64,000 nt of DNA from Acerihabitans sp035013185 (GTDB lineage: Bacteria > Pseudomonadota > Gammaproteobacteria > Enterobacterales > Enterobacteriaceae): contig NZ_JAYGJO010000024.1 in NCBI RefSeq assembly GCF_035013185.1, positions 19,527-83,526 of the forward strand, written 5' to 3'. The notes under the pieces were generated by a model. That model saw only the letters and a program-made list of their open reading frames with translations, was not told where the DNA came from and ran no database searches. Positions 27,127 through 36,035 of the stretch are shown piece after piece (the stretch's first letter is position 1; every line of letters starts with the position of its first letter). The translations under genes and the position numbers were made by a program.

Positions 27127-28407
27127 TCAGAAAGGCAGCGTGCCGTCCACCCGTTCCAGCGCCAACAGTTCATCCAGCGTCTGTCGTCGGCGGATCTCCC
27201 GTGGTCGCCCCTGTTCAAACAGCACCTCCGGCAACAATGGTCGACTGTTGTAGTTCGACGACATCGACGCACCGTAGGCGCCGGTATCATGAAACACCAG
27301 ATAATCGCCAACCTGAACGGCAGGCAACGCGCGTGGCGCCATGCCGCCGCCGGCCAGTTGCGTAAACACATCCCCTGATTCACATAGCGGCCCGCCCACC
27401 ACCGTCTCACGGCTAGTCTGATCCAAAAGCTCGCCACCGTCGGCTGGGATGACCGAAATATGGTGATAACTGCCGTACATGGCCGGACGCATCAGATCGT
27501 TAAAACCGGTGTCAACCAACACAAAATGACGCTGCCCCATGTCCTTGACCGCCCTCACCTGCGCCACCAATACGCCGGCCTCCGCCACCAAAAAACGTCC
27601 AGGCTCGATTTCCAGCGTCACCGGATGGCCTAGATGACGGCTAATCGTTTGGCGGGCGGCATCCCACAGGCCAAAATAGTGATCGGTATTAATGGCTTCC
27701 TCGCCAAACTGATAAGGCACCGACAGGCCGCCGCCGGCCGAAATGGCATGCACATCCTGGCCTGAATCGATAACCTGCCGCACCATTGCCTCACACACCT
27801 GGCGCAAATGGTCGTAATCCACGCCTGAGCCGATATGCATATGAATACCGATAAGCCTGAGGTTATAGCGGCGCAATTGTTCAATCGCCAGCGGCAAATC
27901 GTCATGCCAAATACCATGCTTGCTATTCTCACCGCCGGTATTGGTTTTCTGGCTGTGACCATGGCCGAACCCCGGATTAATCCGCAGCCAGACACGGTGC
28001 CCCGGCGAAAGCTGCCCTAGTTGTTCAAGCATATCCACCGATCCGGCATTGACTGGTATGTCCAATTCCACCACGCGCCGCAGGGTGGGCAGGTCAAACA
28101 CATCGGCCGTAAAAACAATCTCGTCCGTGTCCGCTCCGGGCCGGTAACCTGCGGCCAAGGCCCGCTCGATTTCGCCGAGGGAAACGGAATCCACCTTAAC
28201 CCCCTGTTCACGCATCAGTCGCAAGATATGAATATTGGAACAGGCTTTCTGGGCAAAACGGATCACGTCGAATTGACGCAATTGACGAATGCGCTCAACA
28301 ATGACCTCAGCGTCGTATGCCCACACCGGGCCAGCATAACGCTGGGCCAGCTGAAGCAGATTGGCCGCGTTTAACGCGCCCTGGGTGGTGTACAGATTTT
28401 GTGGCAT
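27127..28407 (-). CDS. lysA: Diaminopimelate decarboxylase
   Basis: LysA performs the last step of lysine synthesis, the PLP-dependent decarboxylation of meso-diaminopimelate. There are 426 residues. The PLP-binding lysine is in RFAQKACSN, glycine-rich phosphate binding is in SAGGGLSVPY, and CESGDVF is in the C-terminal barrel. The ATG at 28407 has GGAGAG upstream; the frame is open to 28443 but the extra residues are not conserved. It is divergent from lysR, its activator in E. coli. Confidence 0.96.
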   Translation of the reverse strand: MPQNLYTTQGALNAANLLQLAQRYAGPVWAYDAEVIVERIRQLRQFDVIRFAQKACSNIHILRLMREQGVKVDSVSLGEIERALAAGYRPGADTDEIVFTADVFDLPTLRRVVELDIPVNAGSVDMLEQLGQLSPGHRVWLRINPGFGHGHSQKTNTGGENSKHGIWHDDLPLAIEQLRRYNLRLIGIHMHIGSGVDYDHLRQVCEAMVRQVIDSGQDVHAISAGGGLSVPYQFGEEAINTDHYFGLWDAARQTISRHLGHPVTLEIEPGRFLVAEAGVLVAQVRAVKDMGQRHFVLVDTGFNDLMRPAMYGSYHHISVIPADGGELLDQTSRETVVGGPLCESGDVFTQLAGGGMAPRALPAVQVGDYLVFHDTGAYGASMSSNYNSRPLLPEVLFEQGRPREIRRRQTLDELLALERVDGTLPF

Positions 28408-28539
28408 GAACTCTCCGGCGTTTGGCACGGTTAACATGATCATTTCAGCGATTATTAAGCAAAAAAAGCTATTAATAAAATATCTTTTTAACCATCATCT
28501 ATTCATTTATGATATGGATATACTTCAGCGAGAGTCACT

Positions 28540-29493
28540 ATGGCAGCCATTTCCCTACGTCACATCGATATTTTTCATGCGGTCATGACCACCGGTAACC
28601 TGACCGAAGCCGCCATGCTGCTGAAAACCTCGCAGCCTACTGTGAGCCGTGAATTGGCACGGTTAGAGCAACTGCTATGCCTCACGCTGTTCGAGCGGGT
28701 CAAGGGCCGGCTTAAGCCGACCGGAGAAGGGTTACGTTTGTTTGAAGAGGTTCAGCGCTCATACTATGGCTTGGACCGCATTATCAGCGCCGCCCATGCC
28801 ATTCGTGAATTCCGCCAGGCACAACTATCGGTGGCCTGCCTGCCGGTGTTTTCCCAGTCACTGTTGCCGCTGGTGTGTCGGCAATTTTTCCAGCATTTTC
28901 CCAGTGTCAGTCTCAACGTGGTGCCACAGGAGTCACCGTTGTTGGAAGAGTGGCTCTCGGCGCAGCGCCACGACATCGGGCTGACGGAAAATACCTTTAC
29001 CCCGGCGGGCACCGAGCGGGAAACCTTGATGACACTCAACGAAGTGTGTGTATTGCCGAGCGGTCACCCGCTGGCTGAGCGGCCGGTGTTAACCCCGGCG
29101 GATTTTGATCGCCGGGCGTATATCAGTTTGTCCGCGACCGACAGTTATCGCCAACTGCTGGATCGACTATTCATGCGCGAAGGCGTCGAGCGAGACATGA
29201 TCGTCGAAACCCATAGTGCAGCCTCGGTATGTGCCATGGTGCGCGCCGGGGTCGGCATTTCCATCGTCAACCCTCTTACCGCGCTGGATTACGCCGGTAA
29301 CGGCGTGGTGCTGAAAACCTTCAGCCATCAGGTGCCCTTTACGGTCAGCCTGATCCGGCCGTTGCATCGGCCTCCTTCCGCGCTGATCAGCCATTTTATC
29401 GATGACCTGCACAACATCGCCGCCGCCGTCCCCGCCAGACTGGCCAAGGCGATATCGCCAACACGCGGTGCTCAGGCCGCGTCTGGCCAATAA
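28540..29493 (+). CDS. lysR: LysR, transcriptional activator of lysA
   Basis: The founding LysR-type regulator activates lysA when diaminopimelate is available. There are 317 residues. The winged helix-turn-helix is ISLRHIDIFHAVMTTGNLTE and TSQPTVSRELARLEQLL; the effector domain shows IVETHSAASVCAMVRAGVG. It is divergently paired with lysA across 132 bp, which should hold the shared operator. This is the right end of the E. coli-like synteny block. Confidence 0.95.
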   Translation: MAAISLRHIDIFHAVMTTGNLTEAAMLLKTSQPTVSRELARLEQLLCLTLFERVKGRLKPTGEGLRLFEEVQRSYYGLDRIISAAHAIREFRQAQLSVACLPVFSQSLLPLVCRQFFQHFPSVSLNVVPQESPLLEEWLSAQRHDIGLTENTFTPAGTERETLMTLNEVCVLPSGHPLAERPVLTPADFDRRAYISLSATDSYRQLLDRLFMREGVERDMIVETHSAASVCAMVRAGVGISIVNPLTALDYAGNGVVLKTFSHQVPFTVSLIRPLHRPPSALISHFIDDLHNIAAAVPARLAKAISPTRGAQAASGQ

Positions 29494-29540
29494 CTCAGCG
29501 CCGCCGGGTTTCAGCCCACCGACAGTGCCAGGTCGCGGAT

Positions 29541-30299
29541 TTAATGGATTGATACCCGCATAAAATCGCCTCTGGCCTGGACATTCATACCAAATCCGCA
29601 ATCGCCCTCAACCGTAGCCAGGTGCACCCGATCGGGGCTAAACGACAGATCGACCTGGCATGATGAGCCTGCGTCTTGGCGGTTCTGTCGATAAACTGCC
29701 TGACCGGCCGCAATGGGCACCACTGCAGAAAAATTACCCATATTCGGACCATAATATATTCCCATGGCCGGCATATAATAACCGTTGAAGGTTATTTCCC
29801 AACGCTCCCCCTGCGGGCGCACCGATACCGCACTCCATACGCCAAAACCGGCATAACGCCAGTAATCGCCCCCAGGGCTGGCGACCGAAGCCGCGTGCAG
29901 GCCCGCGAGCGCCGGTTGCAACCGAGCAAGATTGGCCACGCTTTTACTGTTATCAGGTGCCAGGGCGAGCCAGGCTCGCGCTTTTAACGGCTCATTGCCG
30001 CCCATTAATGCTAGCGCGATATTATTATAAGCCATAGCAATCGACTGTCGGGGCAAACGGCAAAACTCACTCCAGGCAGCCTGGGCGGTATACTCGTCAA
30101 CGGCACTGGACCAGTTTTGCTGCCGATATGCTTTATTGCCGGCCAGCGCGAACTGGTTGATTTTGCCACAATCGGTTTCGATCTGCCGATCTTTGGGCGT
30201 CATGTCGTTTACCGTGATACCGACCGCGTCGCCGGTTGCGTGGCAACAGACGCTATACGTGGTAACGGCAACAACCCATGCTGTCAGTTTCCAATTCAT
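29541..30299 (-). CDS. Exported protein of unknown function with a helical-repeat-like N-terminal half
   Basis: I do not recognise this family. From the ATG at 30299 the protein has 252 residues with a signal peptide (MNWKLTAWVVAVTTYSVCCHA). The first half (KAYRQQNWSSAVDEYTAQAAW ... SIAMAYNNIALALMGGNEPL) resembles one or two TPR/Sel1-like helical pairs. The second half is glycine- and aromatic-rich (YWRYAGFGVWSAVSVRPQG; FNGYYMPAMGIYYGPNMGNF) with two cysteines near the C-terminus (SSCQVDL, GDCGFGM) that could form a periplasmic disulfide. It faces the Tat-signal P450 gene across 376 bp. Confidence 0.6.
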   Translation of the reverse strand: MNWKLTAWVVAVTTYSVCCHATGDAVGITVNDMTPKDRQIETDCGKINQFALAGNKAYRQQNWSSAVDEYTAQAAWSEFCRLPRQSIAMAYNNIALALMGGNEPLKARAWLALAPDNSKSVANLARLQPALAGLHAASVASPGGDYWRYAGFGVWSAVSVRPQGERWEITFNGYYMPAMGIYYGPNMGNFSAVVPIAAGQAVYRQNRQDAGSSCQVDLSFSPDRVHLATVEGDCGFGMNVQARGDFMRVSIH

Positions 30300-30675
30300 A
30301 CCAGACCCACCGGCTAAGGGTTCACAACTCATTAGAGAAAATGATAATGAAGCTCCGCAAGCAATAAGTAAAGACACTATGAGCCACAAACCGGGCACCT
30401 ATCCGCACGCCAGACAATCTGAGCCAATGCTAATTTCGGCAACAGCAATCATGTCACCCGATAACATAAAAACGATATACTCTGTTTAGTTTAATAAATA
30501 TTTACCGCCACAATGAAACAGCATTATTAAATTACTATTTTATCTGGCACGAGATATATTAATTTTCCATCAACTGATTATTGTCGGATGAATATTTACC
30601 TTAGCATCATAACTTATCCATATTCTGCTTAATATCAAAACCAAATAGATATCTTTTCCTTACTGGAGCACAGCT
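30300..30675. other. AT-rich divergent intergenic region before the P450 gene
   Basis: These 376 bp hold the promoters of the two divergent exported-protein genes. The right half is strongly AT-rich. I see no repeat, RNA gene or clear operator. Confidence 0.5.
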
Positions 30676-32268
30676 ATGAAAAGAAGACAATTTATAAAAG
30701 GCGCCGCAGTCCTGGGATTGGCCACCGGCACCTCGACCACCAGTGCATTAGCGGCAGACGCAACAGCGGCGACCCGTGCATACCCAGCGGATGTGCCAGT
30801 GCCAATTGCCGCGGCGGTGGCGCGTTTTCGACAAACCATTCCGGCTCATTTCGATAAAACCTATGTTGATAATGCCGTTATTCCTTTTTTTCTAACCAGC
30901 CTCTATGAGGGAGAAAGGCCACTGTTGCCTATTATTGATGTTGCATTGAGTAAGGAAAATGCGCTGCCACACGATTTGTGGGGGTTGATTTATAAAGACT
31001 GGCGCCCTACACCGGAAGAAGGCAGCACGGTATTTCTGCAAGGTCTGGAAAAACGTGGCGACGATAATTTGCGTAAGCGTATCTACTTCGCTGCCGTCAC
31101 CCCGGATCTTTATAAACCGATGTATCAGGAAAAGGTGGTGGCGTTCTTTGACCGCATATTAGACAAAAAATATGCCAACAAACCCTTTATGCGCCACTAT
31201 CTCGATTACTATTTTGATATTTATTGGGATTTACATTTAGGGGTAAACGGTGATGCCATCCCGCCGCAGGTCCGGGAAATCGGTGAAGCCTTTAATACTG
31301 TCCTGGCATACCGTAATCCACTGGATCCCATGGTGTATGAAAATTACATGAAGGTACGACAACATCTTGATTTTCTTAAAAAATGGATTGATGACCGCGT
31401 CAGTGATATCAATAGCGGCCGCACGCCCCATCCGGAAAAAACCATGGCGTGGTACTGGCTGAAAAACGCCGGTGATGGAACGCATTTTGGGGTTAAAGAT
31501 ATTGTATTTGAATGTTTCCATAATTTTGTTGCCTTTAGTCAATGGGGCAACTCGATTTACGGCATTATGTCACGCTTGAGTGAGCAGGGAGGCGACGCCA
31601 AGGTGCGTGATGTGTTCAAGGCCACCATGAGCGGCGACTATGATAACCGCGGTGATGGTGTTTACACGCCCCTGGAACTGCTGGTTATGGAGCTATTTCG
31701 TACCATTTCGCCTAACGGCGGCAGTATTTCTTCGGTGGTGGATGCCCGCAACTCAGCCTATGGCGAATCCCCTCACGCACGCTTCGGGCTGCCGTTTGAA
31801 CGCCATAGTTTTATCGTGACGCCACATGTCACCACCAATAATAACCCAACACTTTGGCACGAACCGGAACAATTTGATCCCGATCGCTACCGAGATGTGC
31901 CCACCAGCGCCGACATTACCGAAGAAAAAATACAGGGTATGGGACTGGCCCGCTGCCCGTTTCATATTACCAGCGTGGACGTCAGCGATGGCCGCAACGT
32001 CAGCATCACCAACAGCGGTTTTGGCACCGTCTTCGCTACGGTGGAGGGTAAACCCAAGCCGGTGTGCGACTATGCGGGATTTGCCCCCTTTGGTTTTAGC
32101 TACCGCCGTTGTCCCGGCGAGCAACTCACCATCCAGGTATTCGAGGATTTTCTGCGTAAGGTTTCGCGCGATAACATCACGTTCTACAAACTCAAGATGG
32201 CCACCCATGGACGCGTTCCCATCGGTCCAGGCGCGGTCATTAACGATGATATCGGCTTTAAGCGTTAG
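30676..32268 (+). CDS. Cytochrome P450-like protein with a twin-arginine export signal
   Basis: There are 530 residues. The N-terminus MKRRQFIKGAAVLGLATG is a typical Tat signal (RRQFIK, weakly hydrophobic stretch, ALA cleavage site near residue 26). Later come the three P450 landmarks in order: ExxR as ELFR (about 338-341), a PERF-like FDPDRY, and the haem-ligand loop FGFSYRRCPGEQ with cysteine about residue 479. The I-helix shows no usual acid-threonine pair. Instead it has FSQWGN (287-292), which resembles the FxxWGG type of CYP74 hydroperoxide-metabolising enzymes. Tat export implies folding with haem in the cytoplasm and action in the periplasm, where ordinary P450 reductases are absent. 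A peroxide-using or isomerase-type reaction is therefore plausible, but only inferred. Confidence 0.78.
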   Translation: MKRRQFIKGAAVLGLATGTSTTSALAADATAATRAYPADVPVPIAAAVARFRQTIPAHFDKTYVDNAVIPFFLTSLYEGERPLLPIIDVALSKENALPHDLWGLIYKDWRPTPEEGSTVFLQGLEKRGDDNLRKRIYFAAVTPDLYKPMYQEKVVAFFDRILDKKYANKPFMRHYLDYYFDIYWDLHLGVNGDAIPPQVREIGEAFNTVLAYRNPLDPMVYENYMKVRQHLDFLKKWIDDRVSDINSGRTPHPEKTMAWYWLKNAGDGTHFGVKDIVFECFHNFVAFSQWGNSIYGIMSRLSEQGGDAKVRDVFKATMSGDYDNRGDGVYTPLELLVMELFRTISPNGGSISSVVDARNSAYGESPHARFGLPFERHSFIVTPHVTTNNNPTLWHEPEQFDPDRYRDVPTSADITEEKIQGMGLARCPFHITSVDVSDGRNVSITNSGFGTVFATVEGKPKPVCDYAGFAPFGFSYRRCPGEQLTIQVFEDFLRKVSRDNITFYKLKMATHGRVPIGPGAVINDDIGFKR

Positions 32269-32277
32269 AGGTTGAAA

Positions 32278-32310
32278 CCGCCCCATCATCACTGTTGGCC
32301 GACGGGGCGG
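32278..32310. terminator. Hairpin between the convergent P450 and quinone oxidoreductase genes
   Basis: CCGCCCC (32278-32284) pairs with GGGGCGG (32304-32310) across a 19-base loop, directly after the P450 stop and before the stop of the opposite gene. There is no clear U-run, so termination is likely but weakly supported. Confidence 0.35.
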
Positions 32311-32322
32311 CCCTCGCGAATA

Positions 32323-33354
32323 TTACGCTGACAGCAGAGACGTGTAGGCGCGCGTCACCAACATGATTTTGCCAATATGTGTACTGCCTTCCATCAGCGT
32401 ATGCGCATCGCACGCTTGCTGTAAGGGAAACGTCCGGTCGATCAACGGCGTTATTTTCCCTGCGGCCAACAGCGGCCAGACCTGCTGCTCCAACTCCGTG
32501 GCAATAAGGGCTTTTTCCGCCACCGTGCGTGGCCGCAGGGTCGAGCCGGTATGGGTTAGCCGTTTAGCCAACATCAGCATCAGATTCAATTCCTTCGCCG
32601 GACCGTTTTGCACCCCAATTTGCACAATCCTGCCATCTGTCGCCGCCGCCGCGTAGTTGCGCGCCACATACTCGCCGGCAATCAAATCGACAATCACATC
32701 CGCACCATGCCCGTCGGTAAGACGCTGAATTTCTGCGACAAAATCTTGCGTACGGTAGTTAATCGCGCCATCGGCGCCCAATTTCAGCACCGCCGCACAT
32801 TTTTCATCAGATCCGACGGTGGCGAACACCCTGGCACCAAACGCTTTTGCCAGCATAATGGTCACCGAACCGATGCCGGAGGTTCCACCGTGGACCAGCA
32901 CAATGTCCCCCGACCGCAGTTTGCCGCGCTGAAAAACATTGGTCCAGACGGTAAAAAATGTCTCGGGCAGCGCCGCCGCCTGCAACAGGGATAACCCCTG
33001 CGGCACCGGGAGTGCATTGGTTTCATGCACCACGCAATACTCTGCATAGCCACCACCGGCAATCAGCGCACACACCGCATCACCAACGGCGTAGCGACTT
33101 ACCTCTGCGCCCAGAGCCACCACCTCCCCCGCCACTTCCAGGCCCGGCAGCGCCGAGGCGCCGGCCGGAGGCGGATAAACGCCTTTTCGTTGCAGTACAT
33201 CCGGACGATTGACCCCCGCCGCCGCAACTTTAATCAGTACATAACCAGCATCCGGACGGGGTACGGGTACCTCGACCATAACCAGTTGCTCAGGACCACC
33301 GGACTGTTTGATGGCAATAGCGTGCATCGAAGCAGGAATGACGGATGAATTCAT
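32323..33354 (-). CDS. NAD(P)H-quinone oxidoreductase, PIG3/zeta-crystallin type
   Basis: A medium-chain dehydrogenase/reductase of 343 residues without the structural zinc loop. The N-terminal GroES-like part shows GVNRPDVLQRKGVYPPPAGAS, and the Rossmann fold is in VLVHGGTSGIGSVTIMLAKA. Family members reduce quinones or enones with NADPH in the cytoplasm. The ATG at 33354 has AGGA about 9 bp upstream. It ends facing the P450 gene; a functional link is possible but not shown. Confidence 0.88.
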   Translation of the reverse strand: MNSSVIPASMHAIAIKQSGGPEQLVMVEVPVPRPDAGYVLIKVAAAGVNRPDVLQRKGVYPPPAGASALPGLEVAGEVVALGAEVSRYAVGDAVCALIAGGGYAEYCVVHETNALPVPQGLSLLQAAALPETFFTVWTNVFQRGKLRSGDIVLVHGGTSGIGSVTIMLAKAFGARVFATVGSDEKCAAVLKLGADGAINYRTQDFVAEIQRLTDGHGADVIVDLIAGEYVARNYAAAATDGRIVQIGVQNGPAKELNLMLMLAKRLTHTGSTLRPRTVAEKALIATELEQQVWPLLAAGKITPLIDRTFPLQQACDAHTLMEGSTHIGKIMLVTRAYTSLLSA

Positions 33355-33836
33355 CGCTGTTGTCCTATGTTAAAGGGTAAAACCAGATTAATAAGCATAT
33401 ACCCTTAGTCAACATATTCATTTAACAAAAACGGTGGTTCCCCGCGCCAGTTAACCACAGGCAGCGGTAAAAATAGTGAACACGATACAAATGATGTAAG
33501 AATCGAAGCAAGCTAGTATCATTTATAATGCATTACACTGCACATAAAACCCAACTTAGCTAACCAAACCATTAATAGACTGAATAGTATAGGTATTTAA
33601 CCAAACATGTATCGCTATACCGGTTGCATGTGGGATATCAGGTGCGTATTCTCGACAATATTCCTATTTGGGTTATCCCGTGGCCACCCTAATAGCGTGG
33701 GTGGCAGAGTTTACCTGTTTGCCTCCGGGAAAAGGTGTTGGGCTGAGACAAATCCAGCCAAATAAATCAACGTAAAATGGTTTTCTGGATGCCTTGCGTA
33801 TATTTTATAAATTTAAACACAAAGGTATGGTTTACA
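33355..33836. other. Intergenic region with a small hairpin
   Basis: No gene is supported in these 482 bp. A GCCACCC / GGGTGGC inverted repeat lies at 33683-33705. An open extension of the following acetyltransferase frame reaches back to 33777 but lacks a ribosome-binding site. Confidence 0.5.
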
Positions 33837-34553
33837 ATGACAGAATTAAATATTTACGGACAAGCATTGGGTAAATCATTACCCGACTGGCAAACGCGAC
33901 CACTCCCGCAAAAAGTTGTCCTTAAAGGAGACTATTGTCGGCTTGAGCCGATTGACATCAAGCATAGCCAGGATTTATTTGATGCCTGGCACAGTATCGA
34001 TGACGAACGTGACTGGACGTACTTTCACATTAAAAGGCCCATCACTATTAGGCAGTGTGATCACTACATTGCCTCGCTCGCCACCAGTAATGATCCTCTT
34101 TTTTATGCTGTGATTGCTATTTCAACCGGCAAAGCGGTGGGTTTCATGGCGTTGCAACGTATAGACCCGAATAACGGGGCGCTAGAGATAGGGTGGATTA
34201 ACTGGTCACCGTTGATGAAACGGACCTTATGTAGCACCGAGGCAATACTTCTGTTGCTGTCTTATACCTTGGATACTTTGCAATACAGACGATGTGGTTG
34301 GAAATGTGACAGTCTGCATCAAGCGGCAATCAACGCAGCACAACGACTGGGATTTCAATATGAAGGAACGCTTAGGCAAACACAGGTTTCCAAGGGACAC
34401 AGTCGTGACATCCGCTGGTATTCCATTATCGATAACGAGTGGCCAGAGATCCGTCAGGCCATGCAACATTGGCTAAGTCCGCTTAATCTAGACGACCGGG
34501 GTATGCAAAAACGCAAACTGGCCGAGTTTATGCCCCCAACAGCAGGCAGTTAA
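33837..34553 (+). CDS. GNAT family N-acetyltransferase (RimJ/RimL-like), copy 2
   Basis: A 238-residue paralogue of the product of 24809-25537. Both share long identical runs such as INWSPLMKR, RLGFQYEGT and WYSIID.EW. The start at 33837 (MTELNIYGQ) aligns with the start of copy 1. The GC content of this copy is visibly lower than that of copy 1, which argues for separate acquisition rather than a recent duplication. It is directly followed by a symporter remnant. The substrate is unknown. Confidence 0.85.
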   Translation: MTELNIYGQALGKSLPDWQTRPLPQKVVLKGDYCRLEPIDIKHSQDLFDAWHSIDDERDWTYFHIKRPITIRQCDHYIASLATSNDPLFYAVIAISTGKAVGFMALQRIDPNNGALEIGWINWSPLMKRTLCSTEAILLLLSYTLDTLQYRRCGWKCDSLHQAAINAAQRLGFQYEGTLRQTQVSKGHSRDIRWYSIIDNEWPEIRQAMQHWLSPLNLDDRGMQKRKLAEFMPPTAGS

Positions 34554-34559
34554 CACAAG

Positions 34560-34718
34560 CAAAACTCCGGACTGGCCGCCACTTTGGGCAAGATCTATTT
34601 CTCGCCGTTGGCGGCCCTGCCCGGTGCGCTATTTTCAGTATGGCACAATCTATCAGGCTCACTGCTAGCGGGTTACTGGTCAGCACGCCCCATAACCAAG
34701 GCTACAACAAAACCGTAA
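34560..34718 (+). pseudogene. C-terminal remnant of a bile acid:sodium symporter family protein
   Basis: The frame reads QNSGLAATLGKIYFSPLAAL then PGALFSVWHNLSGSLLAGYWS and stops at 34716-34718. This is the conserved last transmembrane region of BASS-family transporters (PanS/YocS type). About 52 codons remain, starting right after the acetyltransferase stop codon; the first ~250 residues are gone. The join suggests that insertion or deletion at this point removed the rest. Confidence 0.7.
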
Positions 34719-34733
34719 CCCGTGTGTTAGCAC

Positions 34734-36020
34734 TTACCCCCGAGTTACCTCAAATTCATTAATATTGACCGGCGCCTGGCGCTGCATGGATATATTGGCC
34801 GCCACGCCGGTCAGAATCGACAGGGTCCCAGCCCGGTGGTCAGCCGCACGCTGTAAAGGATCAAAACCCGGTTCACCAAACAGATCGTTTAGCATCACCT
34901 TATCCCCCCCGCCGTGGCCACCTTCACCATACGCAACCGGGGCAGACCACGGTTCGGCAAACATCGGATAGACCATAATCTGGCAAGATTCCAATCCCCC
35001 CTCATTTTCCCGTTGGCCACCCGCATTGACATAAGAGGTTTCGATAACCTTCATCTCCATACGTCCTTCACTGCCATTAAACACCACGTTAAGCCCTTCC
35101 AGCGGCAGGTAGGCATTAAGGGAATAGGTTAACAGCGCTCGGTTTTTATACTTTACCAACACCGACATGGTATCCTCAATACTAATTCCATCACTGAAAA
35201 CACTTTGATCACGATAATAACCGTCTTCCGACTCTGCGGCTAAATACAGGGCGGTTAATGATTCCGACTGATCAAGATGCAAAGCAAAAGGATCGTTCTC
35301 AGCCTGTTTACTCCCCTGGGCGCGGGAATAAAATTGCTCCACACCGCGTGATTCCGCATTTTCCCGCCCATAAAACCGTAACGCGCCTTGGGCATAAACG
35401 GTCTGCGGTTCGGTGGCTAACCAAAAGTTCACCAGATCAAAATGATGGGTGGCTTTGTGCACCAGCAATCCGCCACTGTTTCGTTTGTCGCGATGCCAGC
35501 GGCGGAAATAGTCCGCGCCATGTTGGGTATTGAGCAACCACTCAAAATGCACCGAATACACATCCCCAATGGTGCGATTCATCAGCAACTCACGGACTTT
35601 ACTATGATGGGGGGCATAGCGGTAATTAAACGCAACCCGCAAGGATTTACCGGTTTTTTTGATAGTATTAAGAATATTAAGCGCCCGCTCAGCATCAATG
35701 GTCATGGGTTTTTCAGTAATAACATCACATCCCAGCTCCATGGCCCTAATGATATAGTGATCATGGGTTCTGTCGATACTCGTGACAATAACCACATCGG
35801 GTCGCGCGGTGTTAATCATGGCATCAAATTCCAGCGCGGACCAGGTTGATACTGCTGGATGACCAAATTTTGTGATTATACTGTTAGCATAATTCATTCT
35901 CGTCTGATTAGTATCACAAAATGCAACAAATCTAGCACTATTTCGATAATCGCGAGAGATAGCTTCAAGATATAATCCCGATCGACCCCCGGTACCCACC
36001 AGAGCATATTTTTTCATCAA
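34734..36020 (-). CDS. Gfo/Idh/MocA family NAD(P)-dependent oxidoreductase
   Basis: A 428-residue sugar oxidoreductase-like protein. The N-terminal Rossmann fold is VGTGGRSGLYLEAISRDY; the EKP motif is CDVITEKPMTID. The C-terminal domain begins with the NYRYAPHHSKVREL helix and contains GGLLVHKATHHFDLVNFWL. It starts 15 bp after the porin stop and is the last gene of the four-gene rhamnogalacturonide operon, so it probably oxidises or epimerises a sugar released by the GH105 enzyme. The exact substrate is not known. Confidence 0.85.
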   Translation of the reverse strand: MMKKYALVGTGGRSGLYLEAISRDYRNSARFVAFCDTNQTRMNYANSIITKFGHPAVSTWSALEFDAMINTARPDVVIVTSIDRTHDHYIIRAMELGCDVITEKPMTIDAERALNILNTIKKTGKSLRVAFNYRYAPHHSKVRELLMNRTIGDVYSVHFEWLLNTQHGADYFRRWHRDKRNSGGLLVHKATHHFDLVNFWLATEPQTVYAQGALRFYGRENAESRGVEQFYSRAQGSKQAENDPFALHLDQSESLTALYLAAESEDGYYRDQSVFSDGISIEDTMSVLVKYKNRALLTYSLNAYLPLEGLNVVFNGSEGRMEMKVIETSYVNAGGQRENEGGLESCQIMVYPMFAEPWSAPVAYGEGGHGGGDKVMLNDLFGEPGFDPLQRAADHRAGTLSILTGVAANISMQRQAPVNINEFEVTRG

Positions 36021-36035
36021 GAGCGTCCTCCATCA

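Noticed and set aside
34574..34626. GGCCGCCA/TGGCGGCC inverted repeat as a terminator of the acetyltransferase gene
   Set aside because: The 37-base loop and the position inside the symporter remnant make it more likely a coincidence of coding sequence.
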